Notes under the pieces: model-generated
Told to the model about the DNA's origin: nothing
Databases searched by the model: none
Seen by the model: only the letters and a program-made list of their open reading frames with translations
NCBI RefSeq assembly: GCF_000091045.1
Contig: NC_006682.1
Span: 422,501-442,500, forward strand
Source: Cryptococcus deneoformans JEC21
Taxonomy: Eukaryota; Basidiomycota; Tremellomycetes; Tremellales; Cryptococcaceae
DNA: 20,000 bases
Direction of reading: 5' to 3'
Part shown: positions 18,549-20,000 of the stretch, one piece after another
How the letters are laid out: every line of letters starts with the position of its first letter
How positions within the stretch are numbered: the stretch's first letter is position 1
Translations under genes and position numbers: made by a program

Positions 18549-20000
18549 ATGTCGCTCAGAGACAAGTCATGCTACACGCTCACCATACACGCCTCCAGCA
18601 CAGACCCTGCCGTCCTCCAACTCGTGGAGTCAATGGGCCCAGCAACAGGCTACGAAGAGCCGCGGTACGCCCGTGTAAAGGAGACGAGACACGATGAGAG
18701 CTATTCTTCTGCCATCTACGGTATGTACCTCCATTACACTTTGCCCGCTACAAAGCCCATATCAGAGTACTATACAGATGTCTTGTCAGGAGCCAGACTT
18801 GCTTCTGCAGGGTACACTATAGAGAAAGCCAAAAAGAGACGGCTGCAACTACACGGGCCAGATGAAGATATCCCTTTTGATTTCACAGGAAAGATGTGAG
18901 TCGAGTGTGGTTTTACCTAGCCAGAAACCACAGTTTGCTGCAAGTGTCCGAGCTGACTCCCAGGGACAGTAACTTTGTAAGGCCTCTGACCATATACGAC
19001 GACGAGTCCCGTGCTGACCCAAAAAAAGGAATGGTCATTCATCTTCGAGGGGTACGTTACTGAATATATCCCAATCAATGCATGTACAAGCATCACTGAT
19101 CGGGGAAAACGTTCGCCTTTGTAGCAACAAGTATCGATGGCGCCGCGAGATATACGGCAGAGACTATATCTGCACAATGGACCGCAAGCCCGATCCACCT
19201 GTTGAAATATGCCTGTAAGCTGTATACCCAGAGATCTACCCCATCCATATTTCTGGGAGGGAGGCTGGTTGCTGACCTTTTTACTTTTTCTCTTTAGAGC
19301 AAGAGAAGCGGATAAGAAGGAGCCCGCAAAAATACAGATATTGCACTACAATATCGATCGTTTTCCTAATGAAATCAAGGACCTTCGAGGACTTGAGACT
19401 TTGCTCGTAGCTAGGTACGTATCTCTTCCCCCGTTAGAATTGTAAACCGTTTTCCTCCCAAGCCAATGTCCATGCAGTTTGTTATGCCTTTTAGACGCAG
19501 GTGAAGATCGGAGCACCACATTATCTTCAAAGTTATCCAAATCAGCATCCGCACCCTCCCCTCCGTTACCTTCCAAGGACTCTCCGCCCGTCCCTGAGAG
19601 GGTTATAAGCGAAGAAGATTTCGAGCCTGTGAGTTTTATGTCTTGTACAATGACACTCGGGGTTCAGTGCTGATGAGAATTTTTTTTTAGGAAAACCCGA
19701 ATGAAATTATCGTGGGGAAGAATACCAGTATCGATGATCACATTGCGCGAGCTGTGGGCCTCCTCGAAGTCAGTCCGAGATCTAGCTTTTTTTTCGTATT
19801 TTGTTTTCATCCATAGGCGCAGTTTGACTGACAACTGCGCTGTAGGATCCAGAGACGCTTTTCATCGTTATCCGTACACGATCACCAGAGGCGCATCAAC
19901 GTGCATTAGAAGTCTCCCTAGGTGTCAAGCGGTACGTCCTACGCTCATTTTTTCTCCTTATTTCACTTCATTTCATCACACCCTTGCCTTCTGTTTTGAC
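18549..20000 (+). CDS. conserved-looking fungal protein of uncertain family (partial, runs off the right edge)
   Basis: The coding exons in the window are 18549-18720, 18778-18895, 18964-18976, 19029-19051, 19125-19214, 19298-19414, 19478-19628, 19691-19768 and 19846-19931. They give 848 nt and about 282 residues; the gene continues past 20000 through an intron that opens at 19932. Exons 3 and 4 are only 13 and 23 nt. With them the protein reads FTGKMDSNFEWSFIFEGNKY then RWRREIYGRDYICTMDRKPD, AKIQILHYNIDRF and LRGLETLLVASLLCLLD. A Ser/Pro linker (SKSASAPSPPLPSKDSPPVP) and IVIRTRSPEAHQRALEVSLG follow. The pattern of short strands ending in a hydrophobic helix resembles a tubby-C-terminal-like (LURP/scramblase) barrel, but this is only an impression. 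Intron 1 (18721-18777) is a multiple of three and stop-free, so it may be 45 nt, 57 nt or absent. The ATG at 18549 is the first in frame. No function is proposed. Confidence 0.65.

Noticed and set aside
1..20000. tRNA, rRNA, transposon or CRISPR content
   Set aside because: No cloverleaf with A/B boxes, no rRNA core motif, no terminal repeats or transposase/reverse transcriptase motifs, and no regularly spaced repeats were seen by eye.

Overview
The window looks like ordinary nuclear DNA from a basidiomycete yeast of the Tremellomycetes, most likely Cryptococcus or a close relative. I infer this from the very intron-dense genes (up to 18 short GT-AG introns, mostly 40-110 nt, with CTRAC-like branch points), the tight spacing, and the fungal families present. 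No rRNA, tRNA, transposon, CRISPR array or bacterial-style operon is visible. Exon coordinates were worked out by hand. Each model was accepted only if all phases closed and the joined protein read through conserved family motifs.

Layout from left to right: (1) the 3' terminal exon of an unidentified + strand gene, 22-149; (2) an ALKBH1-type AlkB dioxygenase, - strand, 343-2007, 6 exons, 445 aa; (3) TCTP/TMA19, - strand, 2500-3271, 6 exons, 167 aa; (4) the mitochondrial RNA factor PET127, + strand, 3572-6714, 15 exons, 784 aa; (5) a CSC1/TMEM63 (DUF221) channel, - strand, 6833-12235, 19 exons, 1391 aa, with a cytosolic tail of about 520 residues; (6) a complex I accessory subunit of the NUZM/NDUFA7 type, + strand, 12499-13385, 5 exons, 213 aa; (7) a BRE4/aromatic-acid-exporter-type membrane protein, - strand, 13576-18338, 19 exons, 1106 aa; (8) a conserved-looking fungal protein of uncertain family, + strand, from 18549 and running off the right edge.

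Three divergent gene pairs (TCTP/PET127, CSC1/NUZM, BRE4/gene 8) share intergenic regions of only 300, 263 and 210 bp. All three contain a TACGTAA core, which is the palindrome TTACGTAA in the first two. Poly(C) tracts lie in the coding-strand leaders, within about 3-15 nt of the start codon, of CSC1, NUZM and BRE4. Further C17 and G19 tracts lie inside CSC1 introns.

The genes do not form one pathway. Two (PET127 and the complex I subunit), and possibly the ALKBH1 homologue, serve mitochondria. Two (CSC1 and BRE4-like) are large integral membrane proteins. I found no previously undescribed system. The points worth a second look are the shared promoter motif and poly(C) leaders, a competing acceptor pair in TCTP, two possible C-termini for the channel, many microexons, and the unidentified genes at both edges.
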